Notes: generated by a model from the letters alone, not told the origin. A DNA stretch of 64,000 nt from Varunaivibrio sulfuroxidans (GCF_029318635.1 NZ_CP119676.1:1811001-1875000), one strand, 5' to 3'. Positions 26,634-36,520 are shown, counted from the stretch's first letter. Numbers and translations: made by a program.

Positions 26634-27909
26634 GATCCGGATCTCCGCTTTGCGGGGCGGCGGCGACAAGCGCCAGCAACAAGAAATAGGACAGCTGCCA
26701 CCACGACGACCAGAACGAAAAGTTAAACAAACCGGTTGACCAAAAAACCGCCGATACCGCCCCGATGGTCAAGGCCCGGGTCCGCCGTTTAACGATCGCC
26801 TCTTTAAATATCCACACGCCGTGACGAACCAAAACCGACAGGACGGCAAAAAGCCCAACGATGCCGGTTTCGGCGGAAATTTCCAACAACCAACTATGGG
26901 GGTGAGACGGCACATAGGCATAACCGATGCCGGGGATAAGATCGCTCGCCCCGGGCAGGCGGTTGACGACATCGAGCCCCTGGCCGAACCACGGCGCGGC
27001 GAGGAATTTGGTAAACACAAACTGCCAGATGTGCTGCCTGTGCACGTCGATCAGCCACGGCGGCGCCCAATAGCTATGTAGCATTACATTGGCGGCGCGC
27101 GCAGCGGGAGAATAGGACGGCAACACCAAATATTCCCAACGCAACCCCAACGCCAAAAGGCCGAGCCCCGCGATGACGATAAGGCCGACGAAAAAGAGCA
27201 ACGGCCCCCGTCGTTTCCGCCACACCACATAAGCGACGACCAACGCCGCCATCGCCAATAGCCCGACGAAGCTGGACCGGCTTTCGCTGGTGACGATGAC
27301 ATCCAGGTTAAGCAGGACGTCAAGCACCGCAACCGCGCGCCACAGCCCGCCCAACCGCCAGCCCGCCCAGATCGTCACCGGGATGACGCAGGCCGCCACC
27401 GAGGCGTAGCCCTTGAGCGAATTGCTGACGACGAAACTGCCCGGCGCACGTCCCTTAAGCAGTGCGATCGGAACATCGAAGCCGCGCATGCCGAGCGCCG
27501 CCAGCACCAGCATCACCGTGAACGCCGCTAAAAAAATCATTAGGGCGCGCCGATAGCGCGCCGCATCCCGGTTTAAAAATGCCCATAAAATGACGACGCC
27601 GCCGGCGAACACGATCATCCGTCCCCAGGTAACGACGGAAAACGACGGCTCGTACGACAGCGCCACGCTGGGAATCCAGGCGATCAAGACCGCCATCACG
27701 GAAAATCCCATGGGGGTCGCGAGGGCGTCCTTGGCCGCGACCAGCACCGCCTTGCGCCCCTCGCCGACGGCCAGCACGGCGATCAAGGCCAGCGCGATCG
27801 CGCCTTGAAACGTCGCCACCCCGGAAATCAACAGGGGCAGAGATAAACCGATCAGGGTCGCGGCGAACAGGGGGGGGGTAAAAAAGGCGCGAACGCGAAG
27901 AGGTTGCAC
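26620..27909 (-). CDS. O-antigen ligase/polymerase family protein
   Basis: Polytopic membrane protein of 429 residues with about 11-12 hydrophobic segments. The large periplasmic loop carries the Wzy_C/WaaL pattern: YVPSHPHSWLLEISAETGIVG (the H-x-x-x-x-E type element) after FGQGLDVVNRLPG. It either polymerises O units or ligates them to lipid A core; the sequence does not decide which. GTG start at 27909. Transcribed upstream of the GT4 gene, sharing a 14-base overlap. Confidence 0.85.
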   Translation of the reverse strand: MQPLRVRAFFTPPLFAATLIGLSLPLLISGVATFQGAIALALIAVLAVGEGRKAVLVAAKDALATPMGFSVMAVLIAWIPSVALSYEPSFSVVTWGRMIVFAGGVVILWAFLNRDAARYRRALMIFLAAFTVMLVLAALGMRGFDVPIALLKGRAPGSFVVSNSLKGYASVAACVIPVTIWAGWRLGGLWRAVAVLDVLLNLDVIVTSESRSSFVGLLAMAALVVAYVVWRKRRGPLLFFVGLIVIAGLGLLALGLRWEYLVLPSYSPAARAANVMLHSYWAPPWLIDVHRQHIWQFVFTKFLAAPWFGQGLDVVNRLPGASDLIPGIGYAYVPSHPHSWLLEISAETGIVGLFAVLSVLVRHGVWIFKEAIVKRRTRALTIGAVSAVFWSTGLFNFSFWSSWWQLSYFLLLALVAAAPQSGDPDHGGG

Positions 27910-28014
27910 TGAAGTGAGTATCCCGCCAAAGCACTTATCGAGAAAAAACCACGCGCCTGCTTCGGGCCTCGGCCCTCGGGCGCGCCGCGAATCCGGGCGG
28001 ACGCGCGTGGACGT

Positions 28015-29019
28015 TCAAATTTTATAAAAATCCTTGTACCAGGCGACGAAGCGGGCGACGCCGTCCTCGACACTGGTCGTCGGCTGATAACCGACCGAGG
28101 TCTTCAAATCATCGACATCGGCCCAGGTCGCGGGCACGTCGCCCGGCTGCATGCCGAGCATGTTCTTTTTCGCCTTGAGTCCCAGATTATCTTCCAGCAC
28201 CTCGATATAGCGCATCAGGCTTTCCGGTTTGTCGCTGCCGATATTGTAGACGCGAAACGGCGCGGATTTGCTCTCGTGGGGCATTTCCGGGGCGGCGGCG
28301 GCGGCGGGCGTCGGAATATGATCGAGCACCCGAAGCACACCCTCGACGATATCGTCGATATAGGTGAACGAGCGCTTCATGTCGCCGTGATTGAAGACGT
28401 CGATCGGCCGCCCCTCCAAGATCGCCTTGGTGAACAGGAACAAGGCCATGTCCGGGCGGCCCCATGGACCGTACACGGTGAAGAAGCGCAACCCCGACGT
28501 CGGAATCGCGAACAGGTGGCTGTAGGTATGCGCCATCAGTTCGTTGGCCCGCTTGGTCGCGGCGTACATACTGATCGGATGATCGACCCGGTCGGTCACC
28601 GCGAACGGCATTTCGGCGTTGGTGCCGTACACCGAACTGGACGAGGCGAACACCAGATGGCGACACTGCACCGCGCGGCACCCTTCCAGGATATTCAAAA
28701 ATCCGACGATGTTGCTGTCAACATAGGAATGGGGATTTTCCAAGCTGTAGCGCACGCCCGCTTGGGCCGCCAGGTTAACCACCTTTTGCGGTCGGTGCTT
28801 GGCGAACACGTCCTCGACGGCGGTGCGGTCGTCCAGGTCAATGCGCGCCTCGGTGAAGTTGGGGTGATCCTTGATTCGCGCCAGACGGGCCTCTTTCAGG
28901 CGCACGTCGTAATAATCGTTAAGATTGTCGATGCCGACGACGCTGTGGCCGGCGTCGAGCAGACGTCGGCTCAATTCGCTGCCGATAAAGCCCGCGCTGC
29001 CTGTAATTAAAATGGTCAT
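28015..29019 (-). CDS. UDP-glucuronate 4-epimerase
   Basis: Extended SDR, 334 residues. NAD motif ILITGSAGFIGSELSRRLLDAGH, GIDNLNDYYDVRLKEARL (the family signature of UDP-GlcA 4-epimerases, LpsL/Cap1J type), AAQAGVRYSLENPHSYVDSNI, catalytic Tyr-Lys in SMYAATKRANELMAHTYSHL and RFFTVYGPWGRPDMALF. It makes UDP-galacturonate for surface glycan or core. The frame runs open upstream to 29901 but that part is antisense to rfbF; the start at 29019 matches family length. Divergent from rfbF. Confidence 0.94.
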   Translation of the reverse strand: MTILITGSAGFIGSELSRRLLDAGHSVVGIDNLNDYYDVRLKEARLARIKDHPNFTEARIDLDDRTAVEDVFAKHRPQKVVNLAAQAGVRYSLENPHSYVDSNIVGFLNILEGCRAVQCRHLVFASSSSVYGTNAEMPFAVTDRVDHPISMYAATKRANELMAHTYSHLFAIPTSGLRFFTVYGPWGRPDMALFLFTKAILEGRPIDVFNHGDMKRSFTYIDDIVEGVLRVLDHIPTPAAAAAPEMPHESKSAPFRVYNIGSDKPESLMRYIEVLEDNLGLKAKKNMLGMQPGDVPATWADVDDLKTSVGYQPTTSVEDGVARFVAWYKDFYKI

Positions 29020-29223
29020 GAATCTACCGAGAAAGAGAAACCGAGGGGGAAACGAAGTCGGAAATATAGAGGAAAGGACATCACCCTCAAAGGAATTTCC
29101 ACCATCGCCGCGCGGTCGGTCCTGCGCTTGTGTTTGGCCGGACCATCGGGTATTCCTGTCGGTCGTATGGCCCCACCGTCGGACGGCGATGGAAAACAGG
29201 GGGTCGATGGTGGAGAATTGGAT

Positions 29224-29994
29224 ATGAAAGTCGTCATTTTGGCCGGCGGTTTGGGCACGCGTATCGCCGAAGAATCCGACCTTAAGCCAAAACCGATGAT
29301 CGAAATTGGGTCGATGCCGATCCTCTGGCACATCATGAAGATTTACGCCGCCCATGGTCTCACCGAGTTCATCGTCTGCCTCGGCTACAAGGGCTACATT
29401 ATCAAGGAATTTTTCGCCAACTACGTCCTGCACCGTTCCGACGTTACCTTGGACCTGGCGAAAAACGAGATCGTCTACCATTCCTCCGAGGCCGAGCCGT
29501 GGAAGGTCACACTGGTCGAAACCGGCCTGCATTCGATGACCGGCGGGCGCATCAAGCGCGTCCGGCCCTATCTTCATCCCGATGAAAGCTTCTGCATGAC
29601 CTATGGCGACGGCTTGTGCGATGTCGATATCGGCAAGCTGATCGCCTTTCACAACGAAAAGAACCGCGAGGCCACATTGACCGTCGTGCGCCCGTCGGGG
29701 CGCTTCGGCAGCACCCGGATCGAGGGCGACGACGTCACCCGGTTCACCGAAAAACCCGCCGGCGAGGGCGACTTTATCAATGGTGGGTTCTTCGTGCTTA
29801 GGCCCGAGGTTCTCGATCGCATCGAAGGCGACGATACGGTGTGGGAGAAAGCGCCGATGGAAAGTCTGGCCCAAGACCGCCAACTCGCCGCCTTCCGCCA
29901 CGACGGTTTCTGGCAGCCGATGGACACGTTGCGTGAAAAACGCCTGCTGGAAAATCTCTGGGCCTCCGGCGACGCGCCATGGAAGGTCTGGTAA
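29224..29994 (+). CDS. rfbF: Glucose-1-phosphate cytidylyltransferase
   Basis: Nucleotidyltransferase, 256 residues, forming CDP-glucose from CTP and glucose-1-phosphate. The signature MKVVILAGGLGTRIAEESDLKPKPMIEIGSMPILWHIMK is diagnostic for RfbF; GYKGYIIKEFF, FCMTYGDGLCDVDI, FINGGFFVL and DGFWQPMDTLREKR complete the family pattern. It supplies the substrate of the CDP-glucose dehydratase encoded 9 kb away. ATG at 29224; the open frame upstream lacks family similarity. Transcribed alone, divergent from the UDP-glucuronate epimerase. Confidence 0.96.
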   Translation: MKVVILAGGLGTRIAEESDLKPKPMIEIGSMPILWHIMKIYAAHGLTEFIVCLGYKGYIIKEFFANYVLHRSDVTLDLAKNEIVYHSSEAEPWKVTLVETGLHSMTGGRIKRVRPYLHPDESFCMTYGDGLCDVDIGKLIAFHNEKNREATLTVVRPSGRFGSTRIEGDDVTRFTEKPAGEGDFINGGFFVLRPEVLDRIEGDDTVWEKAPMESLAQDRQLAAFRHDGFWQPMDTLREKRLLENLWASGDAPWKVW

Positions 29995-30077
29995 CTTTCG
30001 TCACCGCCCCCCATCCATTTCCGCACGACGACCGATCACGCCCCGTCGGGTAATCGCTCCTAAGCGCGGGCGGCGCC

Positions 30078-31580
30078 TTAAGCGTCGGGAGTCCCGGACC
30101 CCGGCGCGCCGGGCGGCGACGCCTTATCGGAACGCTCTTCCTCCTCACCGATGCGCCACCATTCCTCGCCGTCCCCCTCCCGGTCATCCGTCCCCGTGCG
30201 CACCGTCTTGGCGTTCGTCCCCGGCAATCGGCTTTCGGCGTAGGCGATGTTGCGCTCGGTGACTTCGATCATCTTAGGCGCGGCCAGGGCCACATAGATA
30301 TCGCGCGCGGCGACGAACGCTCCTAGGGCCTCCTCGAAGTGGCCGACGTTCCCCGACATGTTGCCAAGCAAAAACAAAGCCGACCCCAAATTGTTCTGAC
30401 CCGCCGCCCACAACGCCGGACTGGCCTCTCTGGAACGCACTTCGAGGGCGTGGCGACAGGCGTCGATGGCCCGTTCGACGAGTTCGTGATTGCCCATTTC
30501 ACGCCCCAAAACCTGCGCCGCCTGTCCGAAATTGGTCATCACCTCGGCCCACAGACGGGGCGTCCTGGCCCGGTTGAAGACCTGCAGGGCGTTTTGATAA
30601 AGAGTCAGGGACTCCTTAATTCCCGCGGTTTCACCGCTAATCAGGTCGAGCTTGTACAGCACCTCGCCCAGCCGATTATTCGCCGACGCCCAGGTCAGCG
30701 GCGCGGCCTCGCGGCTGAGGCGCTCAAGCGCGGAGCGGTAGCATTTGGCGGCCTCCTCCAGGGTCTCGATATCTCCCTCGGCCCGCTCGGCCATGGTTTG
30801 CAGCACCGCGCCCAGATTTCTCTGGGTACGCGCCCAGCCCAAGACGTCGTCGCCGGAAAGCCCCTTAAGCGCGTTGCGGTAAGGCTTGAGCGACAACGCA
30901 TACAGTTCGCCGACACCCAGGCGCTGAGCAAAAATCGCCAAGGCGTTGGCGTAAACCATTTCGATCGAAGCCTTCTCACGCCCGCTAAGATCGAGTGGCA
31001 AGGTTTTGAAGCCCGCCGCGCAGGCCTCCAGCAACGGAGGGAGCAACGTCTTGATCAGATGTACCTTGGCGTCGGTCGGCACGTTGGTGGCCGCCAGGGT
31101 GCACAGAGTGAAAATGGCGTCCAGCGGCGGCGTCATCACAACCGGCATCTTCAGCAACGTCAACGGCTCGATCGCGCCGGGAGGGTCGTCGTCGATAATC
31201 GGCGGTGCGGCGAAAAAGACATGCAACGTCGTCCCCGGCGGCGGCACATCGCCCCACACGATCACATCGGCGCCCAATTTCGTTAACTCGCCTTGCGCGC
31301 TTTGCGCGCAGGCCCGCAGAGCGTCCTCGCGGCTGCCCTCGGCGGCGATCGCCGGCAGCGACGCCAACGTGCGCACGCGAAATTCTTTTTGCGCCCCCAA
31401 AATTTCCAGAATCGCCGCCGATTGATCTTGCCCGGCGGCGTCAATGAACGGCGACACCCGAATATCGATCCGTCCGACGGATGGACCAAGGCCGAACAAC
31501 CGGGACCAAAAGCCAAGACGGGAAGGCGGATCGGGCGGAGCGTCCCGAGAAGGAGGCGATGCGGGTTTGGGTGTCGCCAT
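30078..31580 (-). CDS. Tetratricopeptide-repeat protein
   Basis: 500-residue soluble protein. The N-terminal 180 residues contain an alternating alpha/beta region (RIDIRVSPFIDAAGQDQSAAILEIL ... DVIVWGDVPPPGTTLHVFF) and are followed by TPR-like helices (about 200-450: YANALAIFAQRLG, LGWARTQRNLGAVLQTMAERAEG, WASANNRLGEVLYKL, LWAEVMTNFGQAAQVLG, LWAAGQNNLGSALFLLG). The TPRs carry an unusual regular W-A-x-x-x-x-N-L/F-G pattern. The tail is acidic and Gly/Pro-rich. The gene begins one base after the preceding TPR gene, so the two are one operon. Function unknown; likely a scaffold. Confidence 0.75.
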   Translation of the reverse strand: MATPKPASPPSRDAPPDPPSRLGFWSRLFGLGPSVGRIDIRVSPFIDAAGQDQSAAILEILGAQKEFRVRTLASLPAIAAEGSREDALRACAQSAQGELTKLGADVIVWGDVPPPGTTLHVFFAAPPIIDDDPPGAIEPLTLLKMPVVMTPPLDAIFTLCTLAATNVPTDAKVHLIKTLLPPLLEACAAGFKTLPLDLSGREKASIEMVYANALAIFAQRLGVGELYALSLKPYRNALKGLSGDDVLGWARTQRNLGAVLQTMAERAEGDIETLEEAAKCYRSALERLSREAAPLTWASANNRLGEVLYKLDLISGETAGIKESLTLYQNALQVFNRARTPRLWAEVMTNFGQAAQVLGREMGNHELVERAIDACRHALEVRSREASPALWAAGQNNLGSALFLLGNMSGNVGHFEEALGAFVAARDIYVALAAPKMIEVTERNIAYAESRLPGTNAKTVRTGTDDREGDGEEWWRIGEEEERSDKASPPGAPGSGTPDA

Positions 31581-31581
31581 C

Positions 31582-33057
31582 TCAACTCCCGGCGGCGGCG
31601 GCGCTCTTCCGGCCCTTAAGAGAGGCCATCATCTTATCGCTCATTTCCAGCAACGCCGTGCGGATCGCGCCCATCGGCTGAAGCCAGTCGTTTTGTTGCG
31701 TCTGACGAAAAATTCGCACGGATGGGTACCACGGCGTATCCGCGCGCCCATCCATCCAAAACCAATCGCTGCGACGCGCGGCGAGGAGCCATACCGGGCG
31801 TCCCATCGCCCCGGCCAGATGGGCTATCGGCGCATTGACCGTGATCACCAAATCCAGCTGTGCGATCGCCGCCGCCGCGTCGGACAAATCGTCGAAGATC
31901 GCCCCCATGTCGGTAATCAGCGGCGCGCAAGCGTGGGTGTGCAAATCTCCCGCCTTCTCTCCTCCTTGAAGGGAAAAAAAGGCGACCCGAGGCACCCCCA
32001 TCAGGTCGATAAAGGTCTCAAAAGGGCAGTTATCCTGGGCCGTTTCTTCACAATCGGGCGCACCGTTCCAAACGAGACCGACCTTAAGTTGGATATTTTC
32101 CCGGGTGGGAACGTGGATCGTGTGTAACTCGGGAGGGCGAACGTAGGGCGTCAGCGTGGCGAGCGCCGCCCAGTCCGTCTTGAGCAGGGCGGGCAGGGAT
32201 CCTAGGGAAACATGATAATCAAAATCATCCACCCCCGTGCCGGCGATAATGACTTCGTCCACGCCATCAACGCCGGTCAAAAGGCGCGCGGTTTCCGCCG
32301 GACTTTCGAGCAGGACGCGGCATCCTTGTTTTTTGGCCCGGGGAACGAACCGCGCGAACAGCAGCGTCTCGCCAAGCGTCGGCTCGCCGTGGATAAGGAG
32401 GGTCTTGCCGGCCAGGGGCTGGCCTTGCCAGCGCGGCTTTGGCGTATTTCCCCAAGAAACCGGAGAAACCTTTTCCCGCCAGTCGTAATCCGCGAAGCCC
32501 GCCTCGAAATTGCCCTTGAGCAACCAGGTCTTGGCCCGTTCCAGACGGCATTCGGGGAAGTCGGGCGCCGCGTTCAGCACTTGTTGGAAAAACCCCAGCG
32601 CCACGTCCGCGCGCCCCAAATCCCTGAGCGCCAGCCCCATGTTAAAGATCGCCTGCCGCGAGTGCGGACTGATTTTCACGGCTTTCTGGCCGGCGACGGC
32701 GGCTTGCTCGAAGCGCCCCAGATCGCGGAAGACATGACAGAGGTTGATATAAACCCCTTCCAAGTCGGGGTTGAGCGCCAGGGCGTGACGATAACAGGCG
32801 ATGGCGGCTTCCCGCTTGCCCTGCGCGCGCATCGCCGCGCCCAGATTGGCGAACACTTCGGCCACCTTCGGATCCAATGCGATCGACCGGCTATATCCGC
32901 GCACCGCCTCGTCCAGGTTGCCGCGGCGATGATGGTCGGACGCCATGGCGAACAAACGCCGGGCCTCTTGAACACGGACCGGATGGCGTTGTTCCGCCAC
33001 ATCGGATTCCACAGGTGCGTTGTTTGGCATGCTGGCTTCCTGTCGCGCCATGGACAT
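31582..33057 (-). CDS. TPR protein with glycosyltransferase-like C-terminal domain
   Basis: 491 residues. TPRs occupy about residues 25-190 (YSRSIALDPKVAEVFANLGAAMRAQGKREAAIACYRHALALNPD). The C-terminal half has the GT-B/ADP-heptose-like pattern HGEPTLGETLLFARFVPRAKKQGCRVLLE and LDLVITVNAPIAHLAGAMGRPVWLL, where most family members have DT instead of NA before the final His. The combination is common in alphaproteobacterial and magnetotactic genomes and may glycosylate proteins or surface structures. Start at 33057 is preceded by GGAGATGATAACGAG; MPNN 27 bases downstream is an alternative. Immediately upstream of the other TPR gene. Confidence 0.75.
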   Translation of the reverse strand: MSMARQEASMPNNAPVESDVAEQRHPVRVQEARRLFAMASDHHRRGNLDEAVRGYSRSIALDPKVAEVFANLGAAMRAQGKREAAIACYRHALALNPDLEGVYINLCHVFRDLGRFEQAAVAGQKAVKISPHSRQAIFNMGLALRDLGRADVALGFFQQVLNAAPDFPECRLERAKTWLLKGNFEAGFADYDWREKVSPVSWGNTPKPRWQGQPLAGKTLLIHGEPTLGETLLFARFVPRAKKQGCRVLLESPAETARLLTGVDGVDEVIIAGTGVDDFDYHVSLGSLPALLKTDWAALATLTPYVRPPELHTIHVPTRENIQLKVGLVWNGAPDCEETAQDNCPFETFIDLMGVPRVAFFSLQGGEKAGDLHTHACAPLITDMGAIFDDLSDAAAAIAQLDLVITVNAPIAHLAGAMGRPVWLLAARRSDWFWMDGRADTPWYPSVRIFRQTQQNDWLQPMGAIRTALLEMSDKMMASLKGRKSAAAAGS

Positions 33058-33302
33058 CTCGTTATCATCTCCGGTTTTTGTCGTTCCCGGATATTGCTCG
33101 CCTCGCATCCACACGGAGCCGCGCGCGCGTCGGCGCATACAGCACGATGTGGTGCCCCTTTTTGAAAGTGACAACTCTTTAAAGTTACCGAGCCTTGGTC
33201 TTCGCGTTGCCGAACATCCCGATAGTATTGAATTTTGACGGACTTTTCGCAAGTCTTGGAAATGTTTTTGTCGTAGCCTCCGCCCGGCGTTAGATTGTCC
33301 TC

Positions 33303-34178
33303 ATGATCACCTATGACATGCCGCTGTACCGCCCGCCCTCGGAGGGGCGAAACCTGATCATCCAAGCGACGCTTGGATGCAGCTTCAACGCCTGCACCTT
33401 TTGTTCGATGTACAAGGACAAGAGCTATCGCGCGCGCGCGCTGGGCGACGTCTTCGCCGATATCGACCGCGCCCACGCCGTCTGGCCGGACGCCGGGCGC
33501 GTCTTTCTGGCCGACGGCGACGCCCTGGGCCTGCCCGGCGATCACCTGCTACGCATTCTCGAACGTTTGAAAGAACGCTTTACCGGGCTGACGCGGGTTT
33601 CGTGCTACGCCACGCCGATCAACCTAAAACGCAAGACTCCCCGGGAATTGACGGCACTCAGGGCGGGTGGGCTTTCCTTGTTATACTTCGGCCTCGAATC
33701 GGGTTCAAACACGGTGTTGAGGGCGGTCCGCAAAGGCCGCGCCGAGACCATGGTCGAGGCCCTGCAGAAGGCGGCGCAAGCACGCATGAAGGTCTCCGCC
33801 ACGGTCATTCTGGGCCTTGGCGGGCGCCGCCTATGGCGCGAGCATATCAACGCCACCGCCGAACTGCTCAACGCCGCGCCGCCGACCTATCTATCCACCC
33901 TCCAACTAACCCTCGAACAAGCGATCGAAAGGCATTTCCTCACGGCCTACGACGGCGGTTTCGACGCCCAAGACGACTTGGCCGTTTTGCATGAACAGCG
34001 CCACCTCATCGCCGCAATCGACTCCGCGAAGGGGATCATTTTTCGTTCCAATCATGCCTCCAACTGCCTCGCGCTCGCCGGCGTCTTACCAAAGGATCGC
34101 AACCGCTTGATCGATGAAATCGACCGCGCGCTCAAGGGGCGTACGCGGTTGCGCCAACCTGCCCTACGCCATCTCTAA
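33303..34178 (+). CDS. Radical SAM protein with CX4CX2C cluster motif
   Basis: 291 residues. The 4Fe-4S motif is TLGCSFNACTFCSMYKDKSY, i.e. Cys-X4-Cys-X2-Cys rather than the usual CX3CX2C. SAM-binding GGE-like strand DAGRVFLADGDAL, YFGLESGSNTVLRAVRKG and VSATVILGLGG fit the radical SAM barrel. It belongs to the group whose members read GCSHNKCTFC and have no established reaction. Expressed divergently from the TPR operon. No partner gene follows. Confidence 0.85.
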   Translation: MITYDMPLYRPPSEGRNLIIQATLGCSFNACTFCSMYKDKSYRARALGDVFADIDRAHAVWPDAGRVFLADGDALGLPGDHLLRILERLKERFTGLTRVSCYATPINLKRKTPRELTALRAGGLSLLYFGLESGSNTVLRAVRKGRAETMVEALQKAAQARMKVSATVILGLGGRRLWREHINATAELLNAAPPTYLSTLQLTLEQAIERHFLTAYDGGFDAQDDLAVLHEQRHLIAAIDSAKGIIFRSNHASNCLALAGVLPKDRNRLIDEIDRALKGRTRLRQPALRHL

Positions 34179-34387
34179 AAAACCGACACGAGCGGGGCTG
34201 TCGTGCGCTTGCCGGGCTCTATTTAACAAAAATAATATGTATAAATTTATCATGTGTAACTTAGAGTGATCGTCCCTATGTCTCAGTGAACCCCCTTGCG
34301 AGGGACTTGTTGCATACCCTCCACCACATGTTTTAAGAATTCTCCCAACGCACAGATGCGTTGCTTGAAATAAAGGAACAGGCCGCT

Positions 34388-36112
34388 ATGACCGTTACGT
34401 TTCGCTTGGGCGCCATCTTAATCGCCATTTTGATTGTTTTTTCCGGCGCATCGGCGGTAACTTTCTTCAATCTTGGCTCCCAAACGAACCGATTGAGCGC
34501 CGCCAGCGAAGAGGCCGCTGCGGTCGGCGACAGGGCGATCCCGCTGCTCTCGTCGATCAAGGAAATCAAAATAGACGTTATCCAGGTACAGCAATGGATT
34601 TCCGATATTTCCGCGACGCGCGGCCAAGACGGCCTGAACGACGGCCTGGACGTCGCGGCGCAATTTGCCGGAAAATTCGCCGAGGACGTCAAAAAAGCCC
34701 GCGCCCTCGCCGGCTCCATGAATCACGCGGACGTGGTCACGGCGCTCGACGCAGCGACGAAGGCGTTCGACCCCTACTACCAAACCGGCATAAAAATGGC
34801 GAAAATTTATATCGAACAGGGACCCGCCGGGGGCAATAAAATGATGCCCAGCTTCGATGCCGTCGCCTCGGAAATCGGCAAAAGCATGGATAGCTTGACG
34901 TCTCTCGTCGAAAAAGCGACCGATGCGCGCCTCGCGGCCCTTGCCGGCGCCAACAAGGCCCTCGAAACGGGAAACGCTCAGATTATCCGCATCAACCTCA
35001 TCTTGGCCGGGGTCGGTTTTTTGATCGCCCTGGGCGGCGCGCTTTATTTATACCGGCTTATCAAGGGCAGTATCGATGCTCTACTCGATGACATCACCAA
35101 AATTTCCGATAAAAACTATGGCGCGGGATTAAGTTTAAGCACGGCGCGCAAAGACGAATTTGGCCGCGTCGCGAAAATCTTGCACACCGCGATGGAGCGT
35201 CTGGCCCAGGCCGACCAAGCGGAAATCGACCGTCAGGACGTCGAGCGCAAAAATCTCGAAGCGCGCCGCCGCCAAAGAAACGATCTCGCGGAAAGTTTCC
35301 AATCCAGCGTCGGTCACGTCGTCGAGGCGGTATCGTCGGCGGCGACCGAATTGCAGGCCTCGGCCAAGTCGATGTCGGCGACGGCGGAACAGACCTCAAG
35401 CCGTTCGGGCGCGGTGACCAGCGCCGCCGAGGAAGCTTCGAGCAACGTGCAAACGGTGGCCAGCGCGGCGGAGGAACTGTCCAGCTCGATCAGCGAAATC
35501 TCGCGCCAGGTTTCCCAATCGACCCAGATCGCGGGCACCGCGGTGGCCGAGGTCGATGGCACCAACGCCAAAATTCAGGGCCTCGCCGAGGCCGCCAATA
35601 AAATCGGCGAGGTCGTGGCGCTGATCACCGACATCGCCGATCAGACCAACCTGCTGGCGCTCAACGCCACCATCGAGGCGGCGCGCGCCGGCGAGGCGGG
35701 CAAGGGCTTCGCCGTCGTCGCCTCCGAAGTCAAGAACCTGGCCAACCAGACCGCCAAGGCGACCGAGGAAATCGGCGCCCAGATCGGCGGCATCCAGGGG
35801 GCCACCCGCGAGGCGGTGGAGGCCATGGGGTCGATCGGCAAAGTCATCGGAGAGATGAACGAGATCGCCTCGGCGATCGCCGCCGCGGTCGAGGAACAGG
35901 GCGCGGCGACCCAGGAAATCGCCCGCAACGTCGAGCAGGCCTCCGACGGCACGTCTCGGGTGTCCACGAACATCATGGAGGTCACTCAGGCCGCGACCGA
36001 AACCGGGCAATCCTCAGCGGAAATCCTATCGGCGGCGACGGAGCTTTCCCGCCAGTCCGAATCCTTGCGCGGCGAGGTTCAGCGTTTCATCGTCCAAATC
36101 CGCGAAGACTAA
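34388..36112 (+). CDS. Methyl-accepting chemotaxis protein
   Basis: Transmembrane chemoreceptor, 574 residues. TM1 about residues 8-28 ([21 protein letters not shown]), a periplasmic four-helix-bundle type ligand domain to about 200, TM2 about 202-222, a HAMP domain, and the cytoplasmic signalling domain with hairpin tip [45 protein letters not shown]. The Q/E methylation helices are Ala/Ser/Glu-rich. No CheW-binding partner or pentapeptide tail. ATG at 34388 follows AAAGGAACAGG; an upstream in-frame ATG lacks a good site. No che genes are adjacent. Confidence 0.93.
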   Translation: MTVTFRLGAILIAILIVFSGASAVTFFNLGSQTNRLSAASEEAAAVGDRAIPLLSSIKEIKIDVIQVQQWISDISATRGQDGLNDGLDVAAQFAGKFAEDVKKARALAGSMNHADVVTALDAATKAFDPYYQTGIKMAKIYIEQGPAGGNKMMPSFDAVASEIGKSMDSLTSLVEKATDARLAALAGANKALETGNAQIIRINLILAGVGFLIALGGALYLYRLIKGSIDALLDDITKISDKNYGAGLSLSTARKDEFGRVAKILHTAMERLAQADQAEIDRQDVERKNLEARRRQRNDLAESFQSSVGHVVEAVSSAATELQASAKSMSATAEQTSSRSGAVTSAAEEASSNVQTVASAAEELSSSISEISRQVSQSTQIAGTAVAEVDGTNAKIQGLAEAANKIGEVVALITDIADQTNLLALNATIEAARAGEAGKGFAVVASEVKNLANQTAKATEEIGAQIGGIQGATREAVEAMGSIGKVIGEMNEIASAIAAAVEEQGAATQEIARNVEQASDGTSRVSTNIMEVTQAATETGQSSAEILSAATELSRQSESLRGEVQRFIVQIRED

Positions 36113-36130
36113 CGGGGCCGCCGGGCGCGC

Positions 36131-36168
36131 CTCGACAACCTCTTATGAGTTTATAAGAGAATGTCGAG
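36131..36168. terminator. Hairpin between convergent chemoreceptor and arsC genes
   Basis: Interrupted inverted repeat: CTCGACA and CTCTTAT on the left pair with ATAAGAG and TGTCGAG on the right, with one two-base mismatch and a 6-base loop. It spans the arsC stop codon (36151-36153). Shape and place suit a bidirectional terminator, though no long T-tract follows. Confidence 0.6.
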
Positions 36169-36495
36169 AACGCTTTCGGGAGGCCGTCCTAGGGCGGCCT
36201 TACCGTTCTTAACAACGATTGGACGCTCGATAATCCGCGGGTGGGCGACCATCGCCGCAATCACGGCGTCGTCATCCAGCGCGGCGATGTCCAACCCTTC
36301 CTCTCGGGCCTCCTTGACGCGTACGATGTCTTTCGGGCCCTTGCCCAGCTTGGTCAAAATATCGCGCAACGTGGCGGCGTCCGGCGGCGTTTGCAAATAT
36401 TCCACAATACGTGGCGATATTCCTTTTTCCTCGATCAGCGCTAGGGTCTGTCGCGATTTGCTGCATCGGGGATTGTGATAAATTGTCGTCGTCAT
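36151..36495 (-). CDS. arsC: Arsenate reductase (glutaredoxin type)
   Basis: ArsC/Spx-fold protein, 114 residues. TTTIYHNPRCSKSRQTLALIEEKGI carries the single catalytic Cys (about residue 11-12) of the glutaredoxin-dependent plasmid R773-type arsenate reductase, and PRIIERPIVVKNGKAALGRPPE is the family's C-terminal signature (RPIV, GRP). It reduces arsenate to arsenite. The ATG at 36495 gives the right length. Lies 25 bases after mscS on the same strand, far from the ars cluster at 60-64 kb, so it may act as its source of arsenite. Confidence 0.92.
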   Translation of the reverse strand: MTTTIYHNPRCSKSRQTLALIEEKGISPRIVEYLQTPPDAATLRDILTKLGKGPKDIVRVKEAREEGLDIAALDDDAVIAAMVAHPRIIERPIVVKNGKAALGRPPESVLDILL

Positions 36496-36520
36496 CACGG
36501 CGTATCCTTTATCGTTTCGG

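Noticed and set aside
28015..29901. 628-residue minus-strand frame extending the UDP-glucuronate epimerase
   Set aside because: The upstream half is antisense to rfbF; family length and a good start place the gene at 28015-29019.
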